This document shows, in pieces, positions 1-10,326 of a stretch of 64,000 nt of DNA. The DNA lies in NCBI GenBank assembly GCA_023957335.1, contig JAMLHC010000003.1, positions 248,001 to 312,000 on the forward strand. Direction: 5' to 3'. Source of the stretch: Bacteroidota bacterium. GTDB lineage: Bacteria > Bacteroidota > Bacteroidia > NS11-12g > UBA955. A program made the translations under genes and the position numbers. The first letter of the stretch is position 1, and every line of letters begins with the position of its first letter. Under the pieces are notes generated by a model, which was not told the origin of the DNA, did no database searches, and saw only the letters and a list, made by a program, of their open reading frames with translations.

Positions 1-1985
1 AAGAGTATGTGAAACTCAGTCAAGAACAAAGTATCAGACTTCGCGAAGTTAAAGCCATCAGAGGCAACATTTTGAGTAATGACGGAAGACTTCTTGCAAC
101 CTCTTTACCAAAATATGACATTCGCTTTGATACACGAGCACCTAAAATTACTGCCGAATTATTCAGCAAATCCGTTGACTCTCTCGCTCTATTACTTTCA
201 ATTCATTTGCCCGACAAAAATTATCAACTTTGGAGAAGCTATCTTGTTAATGGTCGCAAGAATAAAGAGCGCTATTTGCTAATCCAGCGCAATATTTCGT
301 ATGAATTAGCCAAAGACATGAATGATTGGCCGATTTTCAGGTTAGGAAAATATGGTGGCGGACTCATCAAAGAAGAACACAATGTACGTGAGATGCCATT
401 TGGTAAACTTGCGCGCAGAACCATCGGTTTTACCTCACGTGAGGGCAACTCGGTTGGACTGGAATTATCATTCGATTCATTGCTGAGAGGCAAAAGCGGA
501 AAGCGCTACGAACAAAGAGTCTCGGCTCGTGTGTGGCGTCCTATGGAAAACAATGAATTTGAGCCTGAAAATGGTTATGATATTGTAACCACTATTGATA
601 TCAATATCCAAGATGTGGCAGAAGATGCCCTAAGACGCGCATTAGACAGCGCCAATGCTATGAGCGGTTGTGCTATTTTAATGGAAGTGGAAACCGGTGC
701 CGTCAGAGCAATTGCCAATTTTAATCGCATGAAAGACGGAAGCTACTTTGAGAGTATGAATCTGGCTATTGGCGATGCTTCCGACCCCGGTTCAACATTC
801 AAACTTGCGAGTGTTCTTGCATTATTGGAAGAAGGTGTAATTGACCTTGACGACAGTGTGGACATCAATTACGGAAAAAAACAATTCTATGACAGAACTA
901 TGGAAGATGCCCATAGTTCTCCCAACAAGAAAATCACGCTCAGGGAGGCATTTGAATACTCATCCAATGTCGGTATTGCAGGGCTTGTGGAGCAATATTT
1001 CAAAAGCAATCCACAAAAATTTATTGACTATTTGTCAAGGCTAAATCTGGATCGTCCCTTGGGGATAGAGCTCAAAGGCGAAGGTAATATTCGCATCAAA
1101 TCACCCAAAGACAAGGACTGGTATTTGACCACACTTCCATGGACAGCCATCGGATATGAGTCCCGTGTTACAGCTCTGCAAATACTCAATATTTACAACA
1201 CAATAGCCAACAATGGCAAGATGGTAAAGCCCTATTTTGTTTCTGAAATCAGAAAAACAGATAAAGTACTGTGGAAACATGAAACAGAAGTATTAAACGA
1301 AAAAGTGTGTTCCCAAAGCACCGTAGAAAAACTCAGAGAACTTCTTATTAGCGTAGTAGAAAGTGGCACAGCAAAAAATCTAAGAAATCTTCAATATAAA
1401 GTTGCGGGCAAAACCGGAACTGCACAAATATATAGACTTGGCGGATTCGATAAAAACTCCCATAAAGCCTCATTTGTGGGTTACTTCCCTGCCGACAAGC
1501 CCAAATATTCATGTATAGTGATAATAAATGAACCGCGCAAAGGAGGTTACTATGGCAATATTATGGCAGGACCGGTTTTCAGAGAAATTGCCGACAAAGT
1601 ATATGCTACATTGCTTGATATTCACCCTGAAATTCAGCCCAACGAAGATGTAATCCTACCTGTTATTAAAGACGGATACAGAGATGATATCAAATTTGTA
1701 CTTAACACGCTTCAAATCAGTTCCAATACCGCAGAGGGAAACACAGGAAGTGAATGGGTGAGAGCATTCAGACAAGAGAAATATATCACCCTCAAACCCA
1801 AAGAATTCGTCAAAAACAAAATGCCTGATGTAACAGGAATGGGGCTAAAAGATGCATTATACCTCTTGGAATCAATGGGTCTGACCGTCTCTGTTCAAGG
1901 TTATGGATGGATAAAATATCAAAGTCTCCCAGCAAACACACCCATAGTACCCGGCAATAAAGTATTGATTGAACTCAAACCATGA
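1..1985 (+). CDS. ftsI: Peptidoglycan D,D-transpeptidase FtsI (PBP3-like), 5'-truncated by window edge
   Basis: Septal penicillin-binding protein that cross-links peptidoglycan in the periplasm. The frame is open to the left edge (first complete codon at 3), so the GTG at 9 is not the real start; the cytoplasmic tail and membrane anchor lie outside the window. Counting from that GTG, the transpeptidase motifs are STFK at 262-265 (nucleophile Ser262), SSN at 318-320 and KTGT at 468-471. The last ~55 residues form a PASTA domain, as in FtsI of many Bacteroidota. The N-terminal visible part (KAIRGNILSNDGRLLATSLP) is the usual PBP dimerisation-domain start. The TGA stop overlaps the ATG of murE (ATGA), so the two are translationally coupled. 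High confidence. Confidence 0.95.
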   Translation, partial: EYVKLSQEQSIRLREVKAIRGNILSNDGRLLATSLPKYDIRFDTRAPKITAELFSKSVDSLALLLSIHLPDKNYQLWRSYLVNGRKNKERYLLIQRNISYELAKDMNDWPIFRLGKYGGGLIKEEHNVREMPFGKLARRTIGFTSREGNSVGLELSFDSLLRGKSGKRYEQRVSARVWRPMENNEFEPENGYDIVTTIDINIQDVAEDALRRALDSANAMSGCAILMEVETGAVRAIANFNRMKDGSYFESMNLAIGDASDPGSTFKLASVLALLEEGVIDLDDSVDINYGKKQFYDRTMEDAHSSPNKKITLREAFEYSSNVGIAGLVEQYFKSNPQKFIDYLSRLNLDRPLGIELKGEGNIRIKSPKDKDWYLTTLPWTAIGYESRVTALQILNIYNTIANNGKMVKPYFVSEIRKTDKVLWKHETEVLNEKVCSQSTVEKLRELLISVVESGTAKNLRNLQYKVAGKTGTAQIYRLGGFDKNSHKASFVGYFPADKPKYSCIVIINEPRKGGYYGNIMAGPVFREIADKVYATLLDIHPEIQPNEDVILPVIKDGYRDDIKFVLNTLQISSNTAEGNTGSEWVRAFRQEKYITLKPKEFVKNKMPDVTGMGLKDALYLLESMGLTVSVQGYGWIKYQSLPANTPIVPGNKVLIELKP

Positions 1986-3445
1986 AGAAAGTAAAAGAAA
2001 TATTAACCGGACTCAAAGCTTATACGTTGCACGGAAACGAAAATGCAGAAATTTCATTCCTTACCCAAAACACGGATGAAGTAAAAAAAGGCTGCCTGTT
2101 CTTTGCTGTCAAAGGTACTAAGATAGATGGACACAATTTTATTGCTGACGTAATCCAAAAAGGTGCAGCAGCCATAGTATGTGAAACACTGCCGCCTAAA
2201 ATCAATAAAGATATTTGTTTTATCGCATGTGAAAATTCACGCCAAGCCATAGGCTACATAGCTTCTGCGTATTATGACAACCCGAGCGAAAAACTAACCC
2301 TTGTGGGTGTAACCGGCACAAACGGAAAATCATCTATCGTCACCATGCTCTACCAGTTTTTCAGTGATAGAGGCAGCAAATGCGGATTGATTTCGACTAT
2401 CAACTACACTATCGGAACACAGACCTACGAAAGCACACATACCACTCCCGACCCTATAAGGCTCAATCAGCTTTTTGCTGAAATGGTTGAACAAGAATGT
2501 GAATATGCTTTTATGGAAGTGAGTTCAATTGCCATACATCAGGGCAGAATCAACGGATTGCACTTTGATGGCGCTATTTTCACTAATATCACTCATGACC
2601 ATTTGGACTATCATGGAACCTTTGCAGAATATCTAAGATGCAAAAAACTCTGGTTTGACAATCTGCCTGATGATGCATTTGCGCTTGTAAACTTAGACGA
2701 TAAAAACGGCAAAACCATGTTACAAAACTGCAAAGCAGGCAGATTTTATTACGCCCTTGATCGCATTGCAGATTTTAAAATAAAGGTTTTGGAAACTGAT
2801 TTTGACGGAATGTTGCTCAAAATCGAAGATGAAGAAGTATGGGTAAGTCTTGTAGGAGAATTCAATGCAAGCAATCTTACAGCAGTTTATGGAGCCGCCT
2901 TTTTGTTGGGCATTCCACAACATGACATACTCACCGGGTTGAGTGCACTCAGGGGTGCAAAAGGCAGATTTGAGCGAGTGCAGAGCGTTAATAAAATCAC
3001 AGGGATTATTGATTATGCACACACTCCCGATGCACTCAAAAATGTATTGGGAACCATTAACAAAATCAGAACTGGCAATGAGAAGCTAATTACCGTTTTC
3101 GGTTGCGGAGGTAATAGAGACAAAGCCAAGCGCCCTGTGATGGGCGAAATTGCAGCACGAATGTCCGGTCGGGTCATACTCACATCAGACAATCCCAGAG
3201 ATGAAGACCCTCAAACTATTATGGACGAAGTGGCTGCGGGAGTAGCGCCAACGGACTTCAAGAAACTACTCAAAATAACAGAACGGAGCGAAGCCATCAG
3301 GGCAGCTGTTGCCATTGCCGCACCGGGTGATGTAATCCTAGTAGCAGGCAAAGGACATGAAACGTATCAAGAAATTAAGGGGGTTAAAACACATTTTGAC
3401 GACCATGAGATATTAGAAAACGCATTTAAATCACTAATCAACTGA
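1982..3445 (+). CDS. murE: UDP-MurNAc-L-Ala-D-Glu:meso-diaminopimelate ligase MurE
   Basis: Cytoplasmic ATP-dependent Mur ligase adding the third amino acid to the UDP-MurNAc peptide. The 487-residue length is normal. The ATP-binding P-loop is [10 protein letters not shown] with Lys116; Ser replaces the commoner Thr after the lysine, a conservative change. The C-terminal DNPRDED at 403-409 is the motif associated with meso-diaminopimelate specificity, so the cross-linking residue should be DAP rather than lysine. The N-terminal domain (about 20-100) resembles the MurE substrate-binding domain. It starts inside the ftsI stop codon and ends 4 nt before mraY, so it belongs to the same operon. 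Confidence 0.96.
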   Translation: MKKVKEILTGLKAYTLHGNENAEISFLTQNTDEVKKGCLFFAVKGTKIDGHNFIADVIQKGAAAIVCETLPPKINKDICFIACENSRQAIGYIASAYYDNPSEKLTLVGVTGTNGKSSIVTMLYQFFSDRGSKCGLISTINYTIGTQTYESTHTTPDPIRLNQLFAEMVEQECEYAFMEVSSIAIHQGRINGLHFDGAIFTNITHDHLDYHGTFAEYLRCKKLWFDNLPDDAFALVNLDDKNGKTMLQNCKAGRFYYALDRIADFKIKVLETDFDGMLLKIEDEEVWVSLVGEFNASNLTAVYGAAFLLGIPQHDILTGLSALRGAKGRFERVQSVNKITGIIDYAHTPDALKNVLGTINKIRTGNEKLITVFGCGGNRDKAKRPVMGEIAARMSGRVILTSDNPRDEDPQTIMDEVAAGVAPTDFKKLLKITERSEAIRAAVAIAAPGDVILVAGKGHETYQEIKGVKTHFDDHEILENAFKSLIN

Positions 3446-3449
3446 CGAT

Positions 3450-4703
3450 ATGCTATACTATCTTTTTGAATACTTAGACAAATTAGATTTTCCCGGAGCC
3501 GGGGTTTGGAAGTACATCACTTTCAGAACTTCAATGGCGGTCATTTTGTCCTTACTTATTTCACTTGTATTTGGCAAGACACTCATCAAAGCGCTACAAA
3601 GATTACAAGTAGCAGAAACCATACGCGACTTAGGACTTGAGGGCGAGAACCAAAAGAAAGGCACACCAACCATGGGTGGACTAATCATTATTGGTGCGAT
3701 TCTCATCCCTACACTACTTTTTGCCAAGCTTCATAATGTCTATATTATCCTCATGCTTATCACCACAATCTGGCTGGGATTGATTGGTTTTTTGGATGAT
3801 TATATTAAAGTTTTCAAGAAAGACAAAGGTGGTTTGGCAGGCAAATCCAAGATTATCGGACAGATAGGAATTGGAATCATCGTAGGTACAACATTATTCT
3901 TTAATTCAAGTGTTATCACCCGCAAACACATAACCCCTGAACAAGCTGTAATCCTGAACATGGATACAACAAAGATGGAAAAGACCTTGTACAATGGAGA
4001 CTTGTTCTATTTTGTAAATGAAAAGTCAGTTAAAACCAATATCCCATTTCTCAAAAACCACGAATTTGATTATGCATCACTTGTAAAATTCATGGGAGAT
4101 GACTACCAGCAATACGGCTGGATTGCGTTTATCCTGATGACAATATTTGTGATAACAGCGGTTTCAAACGGAGCAAACATCACAGACGGAATTGACGGGC
4201 TGGCAGCAGGGACATCTGCCATCATTGGGTTAACACTTGGGGTATTAGCCTATATATCGGGCAGTATTTTGTTTGCAAACTACCTGAACATTATGTATAT
4301 CCCCCATTTGGGTGAGTTGCTTGTGTTCGCAGGTGCATTTGTGGGTGCGTGTATAGGTTTTCTTTGGTATAACTCATTTCCCGCCCAAGTATTTATGGGC
4401 GATACCGGCAGTTTGACATTGGGTGGAATCATTGCAGTATTTGCCATTGTGATTCGCAAAGAATTACTCATCCCTGTGTTGTGCGGAATTTTTCTGGTTG
4501 AAAACCTGAGCGTAATTATTCAAGTGGCATATTTCAAATATACTAAGAAGAAATATGGAGAAGGAAGAAGGGTTTTTCTGATGTCTCCCATTCATCACCA
4601 CTATCAGAAAAAAGGTTTTCATGAAGCCAAAATCGTAACCAGGTTTTGGATTATAGGGATTCTTCTTGCAGTAATTTCCATTATCACACTTAAACTTAGA
4701 TGA
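3450..4703 (+). CDS. mraY: Phospho-N-acetylmuramoyl-pentapeptide transferase MraY
   Basis: Integral membrane enzyme that transfers phospho-MurNAc-pentapeptide to undecaprenyl phosphate to make lipid I. Many hydrophobic segments span the 417 residues. Family motifs are visible: FLDDYIKV with Asp116/Asp117, [10 protein letters not shown] with Asp246/Asp249, and the HHH run at 382-384 followed by YQKKGF. A ~70-residue stretch around residues 150-220, with charged segments, is an insertion often seen in Bacteroidota MraY. It lies 4 nt after murE and overlaps the murD start by ATGA. Confidence 0.96.
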   Translation: MLYYLFEYLDKLDFPGAGVWKYITFRTSMAVILSLLISLVFGKTLIKALQRLQVAETIRDLGLEGENQKKGTPTMGGLIIIGAILIPTLLFAKLHNVYIILMLITTIWLGLIGFLDDYIKVFKKDKGGLAGKSKIIGQIGIGIIVGTTLFFNSSVITRKHITPEQAVILNMDTTKMEKTLYNGDLFYFVNEKSVKTNIPFLKNHEFDYASLVKFMGDDYQQYGWIAFILMTIFVITAVSNGANITDGIDGLAAGTSAIIGLTLGVLAYISGSILFANYLNIMYIPHLGELLVFAGAFVGACIGFLWYNSFPAQVFMGDTGSLTLGGIIAVFAIVIRKELLIPVLCGIFLVENLSVIIQVAYFKYTKKKYGEGRRVFLMSPIHHHYQKKGFHEAKIVTRFWIIGILLAVISIITLKLR

Positions 4704-6046
4704 ATAACTACGACATTATCATATTGGGAGGTGGCGAAAGCGGAACAGGATGCGCGTTACTTGCAAAATCTAAAGGTTTGAGCGTGTTTTTATCGGATGC
4801 AAGCATGCTCAAGGACATATACGCCCAAGAGTTGCGTCAAGCAGGCATTTCTTTTGAACAAGGTGCACACTCTGAAGATATTATTCTGAGCGGCAAGAAA
4901 ATCATCAAAAGTCCCGGCATACCGGACAAAACCGACATAATTAAGAAAATCAGAGAAAAAAATATTCCCATAATTTCAGAATTAGATTTTGCACAGTCAT
5001 ACAGCCATGCAAAAGTCATTGCCATTACCGGAACCAACGGCAAAACCACTACCACTACAATGGTTTTTGAGCTTTTAAGAAAAGCAGGTTTGAATGTCGC
5101 ACTCGGAGGCAATATAGGAGTAAGTTATGCCAAACAAGTCGCAATCAAAGACCCTGAATATTTTGTGTTGGAAGTCAGCAGTTTTCAATTGGACGACTCC
5201 TATGATTTTCATCCTTACATATCCATTTTATGCAATATTACTCCCGACCATTTGGATAGATATGAATATGAATATCAAAATTATATCAATTCAAAATTCA
5301 GGATTACCCAAAATCAAACAGAACAAGACTACTTCATTTATTGCATTGACGACCCTGACACATACAGCAATCTGAACATAGTGCCATCCGGGGTTAACCA
5401 ACTCGCTTTTGGCTATTTCAACAAACCCGAGACAGGTGCCTGGGTTGAAAACAAAGTATTGCACCTAACCGACACAGCAAACAAAATATACCTTACCATG
5501 AATACAGACAACTTAGCCCTAAGAGGCATCCACAACACCTACAACTCAATGGCAGCAGGACTTGTAGGCAGCATCATGAACCTAAGCAAAGAAGCCATCC
5601 GCGAAAGTCTTGCCAACTTTGACAACATAGAACACAGATTAGAATATGTTGCAACCGTAGGCGGTACAGAGTACATCAATGATTCTAAGGCAACCAACGT
5701 CAATTCTGTTTGGTACGCACTTGAGAGCATGCAAAAGCCTGTCATCTGGATTGTAGGCGGTGTGGACAAAGGAAATGATTACAGTACACTAATTCCGCTC
5801 GTAGAAGAAAAAGTCAAATTAATTATCTGCCTTGGTCTTGACAACACTAAGATACATCAAGCCTTTAGCAAACATGTAAATTTGATGTTGAACACAAACT
5901 CTATGCAAGAGGCTGTTCAAACTGCTCATCGCTTTGCGGACAAAGGAGACACCGTGTTGCTTTCACCTGCTTGTGCATCTTTCGACCTATTTCTCAATTA
6001 CAAAGATAGAGGCTGGTCATTTAAGCAAAGTGTGAAAAATCTGTAA
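4700..6046 (+). CDS. murD: UDP-N-acetylmuramoyl-L-alanine:D-glutamate ligase MurD
   Basis: Cytoplasmic Mur ligase adding D-glutamate, the second residue of the stem peptide. The N-terminal domain begins with a dinucleotide-fold-like GGGESG. The ATP P-loop TGTNGKTT has Lys115, and the central motif around [10 protein letters not shown] matches MurD. The 448-residue length is typical. ATGA overlap with mraY indicates coupling. It is the last gene of the visible division and cell-wall cluster: ftsW, murG and murC, which often follow, are not here, and a 112-nt gap separates it from an unrelated gene. Confidence 0.96.
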   Translation: MNNYDIIILGGGESGTGCALLAKSKGLSVFLSDASMLKDIYAQELRQAGISFEQGAHSEDIILSGKKIIKSPGIPDKTDIIKKIREKNIPIISELDFAQSYSHAKVIAITGTNGKTTTTTMVFELLRKAGLNVALGGNIGVSYAKQVAIKDPEYFVLEVSSFQLDDSYDFHPYISILCNITPDHLDRYEYEYQNYINSKFRITQNQTEQDYFIYCIDDPDTYSNLNIVPSGVNQLAFGYFNKPETGAWVENKVLHLTDTANKIYLTMNTDNLALRGIHNTYNSMAAGLVGSIMNLSKEAIRESLANFDNIEHRLEYVATVGGTEYINDSKATNVNSVWYALESMQKPVIWIVGGVDKGNDYSTLIPLVEEKVKLIICLGLDNTKIHQAFSKHVNLMLNTNSMQEAVQTAHRFADKGDTVLLSPACASFDLFLNYKDRGWSFKQSVKNL

Positions 6047-6191
6047 AGAACATTGCATTTGATACATTACTCAATTGCAATCGGTATGCAGGTTTATCTA
6101 CTAAATTTTATAAAATAACCTCAAAAGGGTTGTATGTATTCATTTTTGTCTTTTATTTGTGATGGTTAAATCAGTATTAAATAGTGTGGAT

Positions 6192-6500
6192 ATGGAGGAA
6201 AACAGATACAACGATCAAGACAAACTCTTCTCCAAGAGAGTAAAAGCCGGCAAGCGAACTTATTTCTTTGATGTACGTGAAACGAAAAACAAAGACTATT
6301 ATGTTACTATCACAGAAAGCAAGAAAAGATTTGATGATCAAACCTATGTAAAACAAAAGATTTTCCTCTACAAAGAAGACTTTAACAAATTCATTGAAGC
6401 CATGAACGAAACTATTGGATTTGTCAAAAAAGAACTTCTGCCTGAATACGATTTTGACGAATTCACACATCATTCTGAAGAGGATAACATTACAGAATAA
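6192..6500 (+). CDS. DUF3276 (PUR-alpha-like nucleic-acid-binding) protein
   Basis: Small conserved Bacteroidota protein of the DUF3276 family, related to the PUR fold that binds single-stranded nucleic acid; its cellular role is not established. The family core is clear: FSKRVKAGKRTYFFDVRETK, then YYVTITESKKRF and KIFLYKEDFNKF. The C-terminus is acidic. I chose ATG 6192 (MEENRYND) because family members usually begin ten to fifteen residues before the FSK motif; GTG 6159 or ATG 6162 would add 11 or 10 residues. It stands alone, after murD and before the 6600 operon. Confidence 0.85.
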   Translation: MEENRYNDQDKLFSKRVKAGKRTYFFDVRETKNKDYYVTITESKKRFDDQTYVKQKIFLYKEDFNKFIEAMNETIGFVKKELLPEYDFDEFTHHSEEDNITE

Positions 6501-6573
6501 TTTACTTTTTGTAGCTTAATAGTAAGTTTCAATATAATCATCACTGTGGGTTTATTTACACAGAGTTTAATTG

Positions 6574-6581
6574 TATTTTTG
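6574..6581 (+). promoter_or_regulatory. Bacteroidota -7 promoter element (TATTTTTG)
   Basis: TATTTTTG matches the TAnnTTTG consensus and lies 18 nt before the ATG at 6600. A TTTA at 6551-6554, 19 nt upstream, may stand in for the -33 TTTG box. It would drive the 6600-9446 operon with a very short leader. Confidence 0.55.
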
Positions 6582-6599
6582 CAAGCCTAAATTGCAGCC

Positions 6600-7166
6600 A
6601 TGTTTAAGAAAATTTTCGTCTATGGGATATCCTTTGGAAGTATTGCCGGAGCATTCTTGTTTATACATCTAAACAATTATGGACCTGACATGAGTAATTT
6701 CCAAAAGATTTTTTTCATGCTTATATACTCCTTGATTTTACCTGCTACCTGTGTATATCTTCTTTCAAAAAATATTAGACAAGACAGCCTTGAGAAAGAC
6801 CCTAAAAATGCCAAACCCGGCACAGTGATTATTGCAGGACTCTTTGCAGGTATTGTTATTGCACTTACTATTGCGGGTATTTATGCCTTTATTGCTACAC
6901 AATTTCCCGCAATCATTGAAAAAGCCATTCAATCTGATTTAGCAAAACTCAATGACAACATGGATAAATACATGGAGTTTTACAAAAAAACAAAAGAAGA
7001 AATTATTCAAATGACCGTAGATAGATACAGTATTGGCAACCAATTTCGAGACAATATGTATCAGTTCACATCCATCGGTTTATTGGTCTCAGGTATTATG
7101 GCACTTATTTATATGAATAAAGACAGAAAGCGAAATGCTGCAAATACCGAAATAAAGAATGATTAA
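6600..7166 (+). CDS. DUF4199-like membrane protein
   Basis: Predicted inner-membrane protein of 188 residues. Hydrophobic segments lie near 5-25, 35-58, 75-105 and 155-172, with a charged helical region (about 108-150, rich in Lys, Asp and Glu) between the third and fourth. The size and pattern match DUF4199 proteins of Bacteroidota, whose function is unknown. It is the first gene of an overlapping run; its stop overlaps the plsC start by 8 nt. The family assignment rests on pattern only. Confidence 0.7.
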   Translation: MFKKIFVYGISFGSIAGAFLFIHLNNYGPDMSNFQKIFFMLIYSLILPATCVYLLSKNIRQDSLEKDPKNAKPGTVIIAGLFAGIVIALTIAGIYAFIATQFPAIIEKAIQSDLAKLNDNMDKYMEFYKKTKEEIIQMTVDRYSIGNQFRDNMYQFTSIGLLVSGIMALIYMNKDRKRNAANTEIKND

Positions 7167-7911
7167 AAAAACGCTCCAATCCACTTATGCAATCTGGTTT
7201 GCGATAGTATTTGCTTTCACATTTATACCATTATACCCCGTATTTCTCATCCTGTTATCACACAAATCAGGATATTATCTCGCAAATAAACTTCGCAAAC
7301 TGTGGGCTTTGCTGATTATGCTTTTTTCAGGTCTTTGGATTTCAATTAAAAAAGAAAACCAAAATATGAAATCTTCCCTGCCATGTATTTATGTTTCTAA
7401 TCATAGTTCCTATCTGGATATCTTGTGCATGTCAATCATTGCAAGAGGAAACTATATGTTTCTGGCGAAGAAGGAATTAAAGAAAATACCTCTTTTTCGA
7501 GTTTTCTTCAGAACAGTGGATGTGGCAGTAGACAGAAAAAATAATGTAGAAGCCGCAAAATCTTACAAACAGACAGAAGAAAGAATCAAAGAAGGATATA
7601 GCTTTATCATTTATCCCGAAGGTACCATAGGAAATCAAGCACCACGTCTTGCCTCGTTCAAAAATGGAGCATTCAAATTGGCGATAGAAAATGAGCTACC
7701 CATTGTGCCGGTAACTATGTTAGATAATTACAAAAGACTTGTTCACAAAAACGGAATCAGCGGTAGCCCCGGACAAATGCGAACAGTAATTCATAATCCC
7801 ATCGAAACCAAAGGTTTGACAAAGGAAGACATCCCTGCGCTCAAATCAAAAGTTTATACTATTATTGAGAACACATTGATTGAATATAAAATCATAGAAA
7901 AGAATGACTAA
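7159..7911 (+). CDS. plsC: 1-acyl-sn-glycerol-3-phosphate acyltransferase (PlsC family)
   Basis: Membrane-associated acyltransferase making phosphatidic acid from lysophosphatidic acid. The catalytic HX4D motif is NHSSYLD with His82 and Asp87; the substrate-binding YPEGT follows with Glu154. An N-terminal hydrophobic stretch (about 10-35) would anchor it. The length of 250 residues is normal. It overlaps both the preceding membrane-protein gene (8 nt) and gatC (8 nt). Exact acyl-donor preference cannot be read from the sequence. Confidence 0.9.
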   Translation: MIKKTLQSTYAIWFAIVFAFTFIPLYPVFLILLSHKSGYYLANKLRKLWALLIMLFSGLWISIKKENQNMKSSLPCIYVSNHSSYLDILCMSIIARGNYMFLAKKELKKIPLFRVFFRTVDVAVDRKNNVEAAKSYKQTEERIKEGYSFIIYPEGTIGNQAPRLASFKNGAFKLAIENELPIVPVTMLDNYKRLVHKNGISGSPGQMRTVIHNPIETKGLTKEDIPALKSKVYTIIENTLIEYKIIEKND

Positions 7912-8203
7912 AATTAACGAAAAAGAATTTGACCGTTTGGCAGAGTTATCAAAACTTGAATTCTCAGAAAGTGAAAAGCAAGAATTGATGGCAGATCTCA
8001 ATAAGACAGTGGCTTTTTGTGAAACACTTAATGAAGTAAATACAGACGGTGTAGAGCCATTGATTTATATGACACCTAACACTAATGTTGTTAGAGAAGA
8101 TAGAATTGAAGGGATGATTAGCAAAGAAGAAGCATTAAAGAACGCCCCTGCCAAAGACTCTGATTTTTTCAGGGTTACCAAAGTAATCAAGCCCAAACAG
8201 TGA
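7904..8203 (+). CDS. gatC: Asp/Glu-tRNA amidotransferase subunit C (GatC)
   Basis: Small subunit of the GatCAB amidotransferase, which converts mischarged Glu-tRNA(Gln) or Asp-tRNA(Asn) to the amidated forms. At 99 residues it has the family features: an N-terminal helical part ([20 protein letters not shown]) and the later [18 protein letters not shown] with a C-terminal FFRVTKVI. gatA and gatB are not in the window. Its stop overlaps the start of the downstream ABC ATPase gene. Confidence 0.92.
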   Translation: MTKINEKEFDRLAELSKLEFSESEKQELMADLNKTVAFCETLNEVNTDGVEPLIYMTPNTNVVREDRIEGMISKEEALKNAPAKDSDFFRVTKVIKPKQ

Positions 8204-8889
8204 CCACACAAAAAGTCATAGAGATTATCGGTTTGAACAAATCCTACACAATGGGAAGCCAAACGCTGCCGGTTCTAAAGAACTTTAATCTCGAAGTTTC
8301 CACAGGAGATTATGTAGCTCTCATGGGACCCAGCGGTTCGGGCAAATCTACCTTAATGAATATAATTGGCTGTTTGGACAATTTTAATTCGGGGAAATAT
8401 CTATTGAACGGGATTGATGTAACAGGACTTTCAGACAATAATCTGGCAGAAATTCGTAACAAACAGATAGGCTTCATTTTTCAGACTTTTAATCTACTGC
8501 CGAGGTATTCTGCACTTGAAAATGTAGAACTCCCTTTGATATATGCAGGCATAGGGAAGAAAGAGCGTATTCGAAGAGCAACAGATGCATTGGCACGAGT
8601 TGGTTTGGCGGACAGAATAACTCACAAGCCCAATGAATTATCCGGAGGTCAAAGACAAAGAGTAGCAGTAGCAAGGGCTTTGGTAAACAATCCTGCCATA
8701 TTGCTTGCCGATGAACCTACCGGAAATTTAGACTCTAAAACTTCGGACGAAATCATGTTGTTGTTTGAACAAATCTATGAACAAGGAAATACTATCATAC
8801 TTGTTACACACGAAGAGGATATAGCCCGTAGAGCAAAACGAATTATCAGACTCAAAGACGGCATTATCGAAAAAGAAGAAATTAACTAA
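8200..8889 (+). CDS. ABC transporter ATP-binding protein, MacB/LolD type
   Basis: Cytoplasmic ATPase subunit of an ABC system, 229 residues. Walker A is GPSGSGKST, the Q-loop is [10 protein letters not shown], the signature is [15 protein letters not shown] and Walker B is [13 protein letters not shown]. The order and short length match the MacB/LolD/FtsE group, which serves lipoprotein release, macrolide export or mechanotransmission. No permease partner is adjacent, so the substrate is unknown. The start is GTG 8200, overlapping the gatC stop; no ATG lies near it. Confidence 0.9.
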   Translation: MTTQKVIEIIGLNKSYTMGSQTLPVLKNFNLEVSTGDYVALMGPSGSGKSTLMNIIGCLDNFNSGKYLLNGIDVTGLSDNNLAEIRNKQIGFIFQTFNLLPRYSALENVELPLIYAGIGKKERIRRATDALARVGLADRITHKPNELSGGQRQRVAVARALVNNPAILLADEPTGNLDSKTSDEIMLLFEQIYEQGNTIILVTHEEDIARRAKRIIRLKDGIIEKEEIN

Positions 8890-8894
8890 TCTAA

Positions 8895-9446
8895 ATGAAA
8901 ATCTATACAAAAAAAGGCGACAAAGGCATGACTACTCTTATTGGTGGCGACAAAGTAAGCAAGTTTGACCCCAGAATAGAAGCATACGGTACCATAGATG
9001 AACTGAATAGTTATATTGGCATACTCATAGCCTCCATTCATGACCAAAACGAAAAAGCATATTTAATCAAAGTACAAAGTGATTTGTTCAATATTGAAGC
9101 CTTGCTTGCCACACCAGCAGGTAAAGATTTCAAGATGCCCGAGGTTGAAGATTCAGACATCAAAGAAATGGAGGGGCGGATTGACAACATTGACAATCAA
9201 CTTGAACGATTGAAAAATTTTATTCTTCCCAGTGGAAGTCTTGTCATTTCACAAATTCATGTAGCAAGATGTATTTGCCGTAGAGCAGAGCGTATCATAG
9301 TTCAGCTCAATGAGCAAGAAGAGGTTGACGGCAGAATCATTGCTTATATTAACAGATTTTCTGATTATCTGTTTAACCTTGCTCGCTTTGAAGCAAAATT
9401 AACAAACACCCAAGAAATTCTGTGGGCGCCAAAGGGAGTAAAATAA
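8895..9446 (+). CDS. Cob(I)alamin adenosyltransferase, PduO type
   Basis: Transfers the adenosyl group of ATP to cobalamin, giving coenzyme B12. The N-terminal YTKKGDKGMTTLIGG is the ATP-binding signature of PduO-type enzymes, followed by EAYGTIDELNSYIG; the RCICRRAER helix and the C-terminal FSDYLFNLAR are also family features. At 183 residues it is a single-domain enzyme. It follows the ABC ATPase by 5 nt and is the last gene of the operon, ending 5 nt from a convergent gene. Confidence 0.93.
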   Translation: MKIYTKKGDKGMTTLIGGDKVSKFDPRIEAYGTIDELNSYIGILIASIHDQNEKAYLIKVQSDLFNIEALLATPAGKDFKMPEVEDSDIKEMEGRIDNIDNQLERLKNFILPSGSLVISQIHVARCICRRAERIIVQLNEQEEVDGRIIAYINRFSDYLFNLARFEAKLTNTQEILWAPKGVK

Positions 9447-9451
9447 CCCGA

Positions 9452-10237
9452 TTATTTCTTTTGATATTTATTCAAAATATCATTATTGCCTTGTATTTCC
9501 TGCATCTTAGCCTGCACTTCCATATCTTCTTTGATTTTTTTTGCAATCTCAAAATCCGGCTGTACAGCAATAGCTTTAGCTAAATAAGAGATAATTGATT
9601 TTGGAGACTGTTGAAGGTTTGCTTTTACAAAATATGCTGCAGCTTTGATTTTTACACTTTGAGTTTCACCGGTTGAAGTAGAAACATCTACATAAATTTG
9701 GTCAGAAGCAGAATCATTTAAAATAATATCAGCCATTTCGTTTGCACGTTTTGGGTCGCCCATATAAGTGTAAACTTGGGCTAAAGAATATAGGTACTTA
9801 GGTTCTTTGGTAATTTGATAGAGTTTGGTGATTTTTTCTTCTGCCTTTTTGAATGCACCGGCATCAAAATAAATATACCCTGCGATTTCCAACATCCTGA
9901 TATCTCCGGGATCAAGCGTCAAAGCTTTCTCGGCATAATATCCCGCACTGGTTGCATTTCCGATGGCAATATAGTGCCTTGAAAGGCTGTCATAAAAATG
10001 AGTTTGAGTAGAATCAATCAATAACATACGATTGATAGCTACAATCGCTGTATGATGATCACCGGTCTTATAAGCTTGTTGATAAAGAGCAAGTTCAAAA
10101 TCATAAGCTGCTTTATTGTTTTCGGGGCTTGCGGGTGATACTCCCGTATTTTTCTGTTTACAGCCCAAAACAAAAAAAGATAATACAATGACTACGAGTG
10201 TAATGGATTTGTACAAAAAACCAAATGTTGTTTTCAT
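9452..10237 (-). CDS. Tetratricopeptide-repeat lipoprotein
   Basis: Predicted lipoprotein of 261 residues. The signal peptide ends in the lipobox VLGC (Cys26). At least three TPR-like helical pairs follow, for example in HFYDSLSRHYIAIGNATSAG and the next two repeats, with a C-terminal charged tail. I chose ATG 10237; a TTG at 10258 would add seven residues before the signal peptide. TPRs usually mediate protein contacts, but nothing shows the partner. It is divergent from the giant PKD protein at 10327 and convergent with the PduO gene. Confidence 0.8.
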   Translation of the reverse strand: MKTTFGFLYKSITLVVIVLSFFVLGCKQKNTGVSPASPENNKAAYDFELALYQQAYKTGDHHTAIVAINRMLLIDSTQTHFYDSLSRHYIAIGNATSAGYYAEKALTLDPGDIRMLEIAGYIYFDAGAFKKAEEKITKLYQITKEPKYLYSLAQVYTYMGDPKRANEMADIILNDSASDQIYVDVSTSTGETQSVKIKAAAYFVKANLQQSPKSIISYLAKAIAVQPDFEIAKKIKEDMEVQAKMQEIQGNNDILNKYQKK

Positions 10238-10275
10238 GTTGTTTGATAAGAGTGGCAAAGAACCTATAATTTCAG

Positions 10276-10283
10276 TAATTTTG
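10276..10283 (+). promoter_or_regulatory. Bacteroidota -7 promoter element (TAATTTTG)
   Basis: TAATTTTG followed by CA, in the gap between the divergent TPR lipoprotein and the giant PKD gene, 43 nt before the ATG at 10327. Confidence 0.5.
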
Positions 10284-10326
10284 CAAATTGTTTGCAGCTA
10301 ATAAAAAATTCGGTTTGAACCTATTA

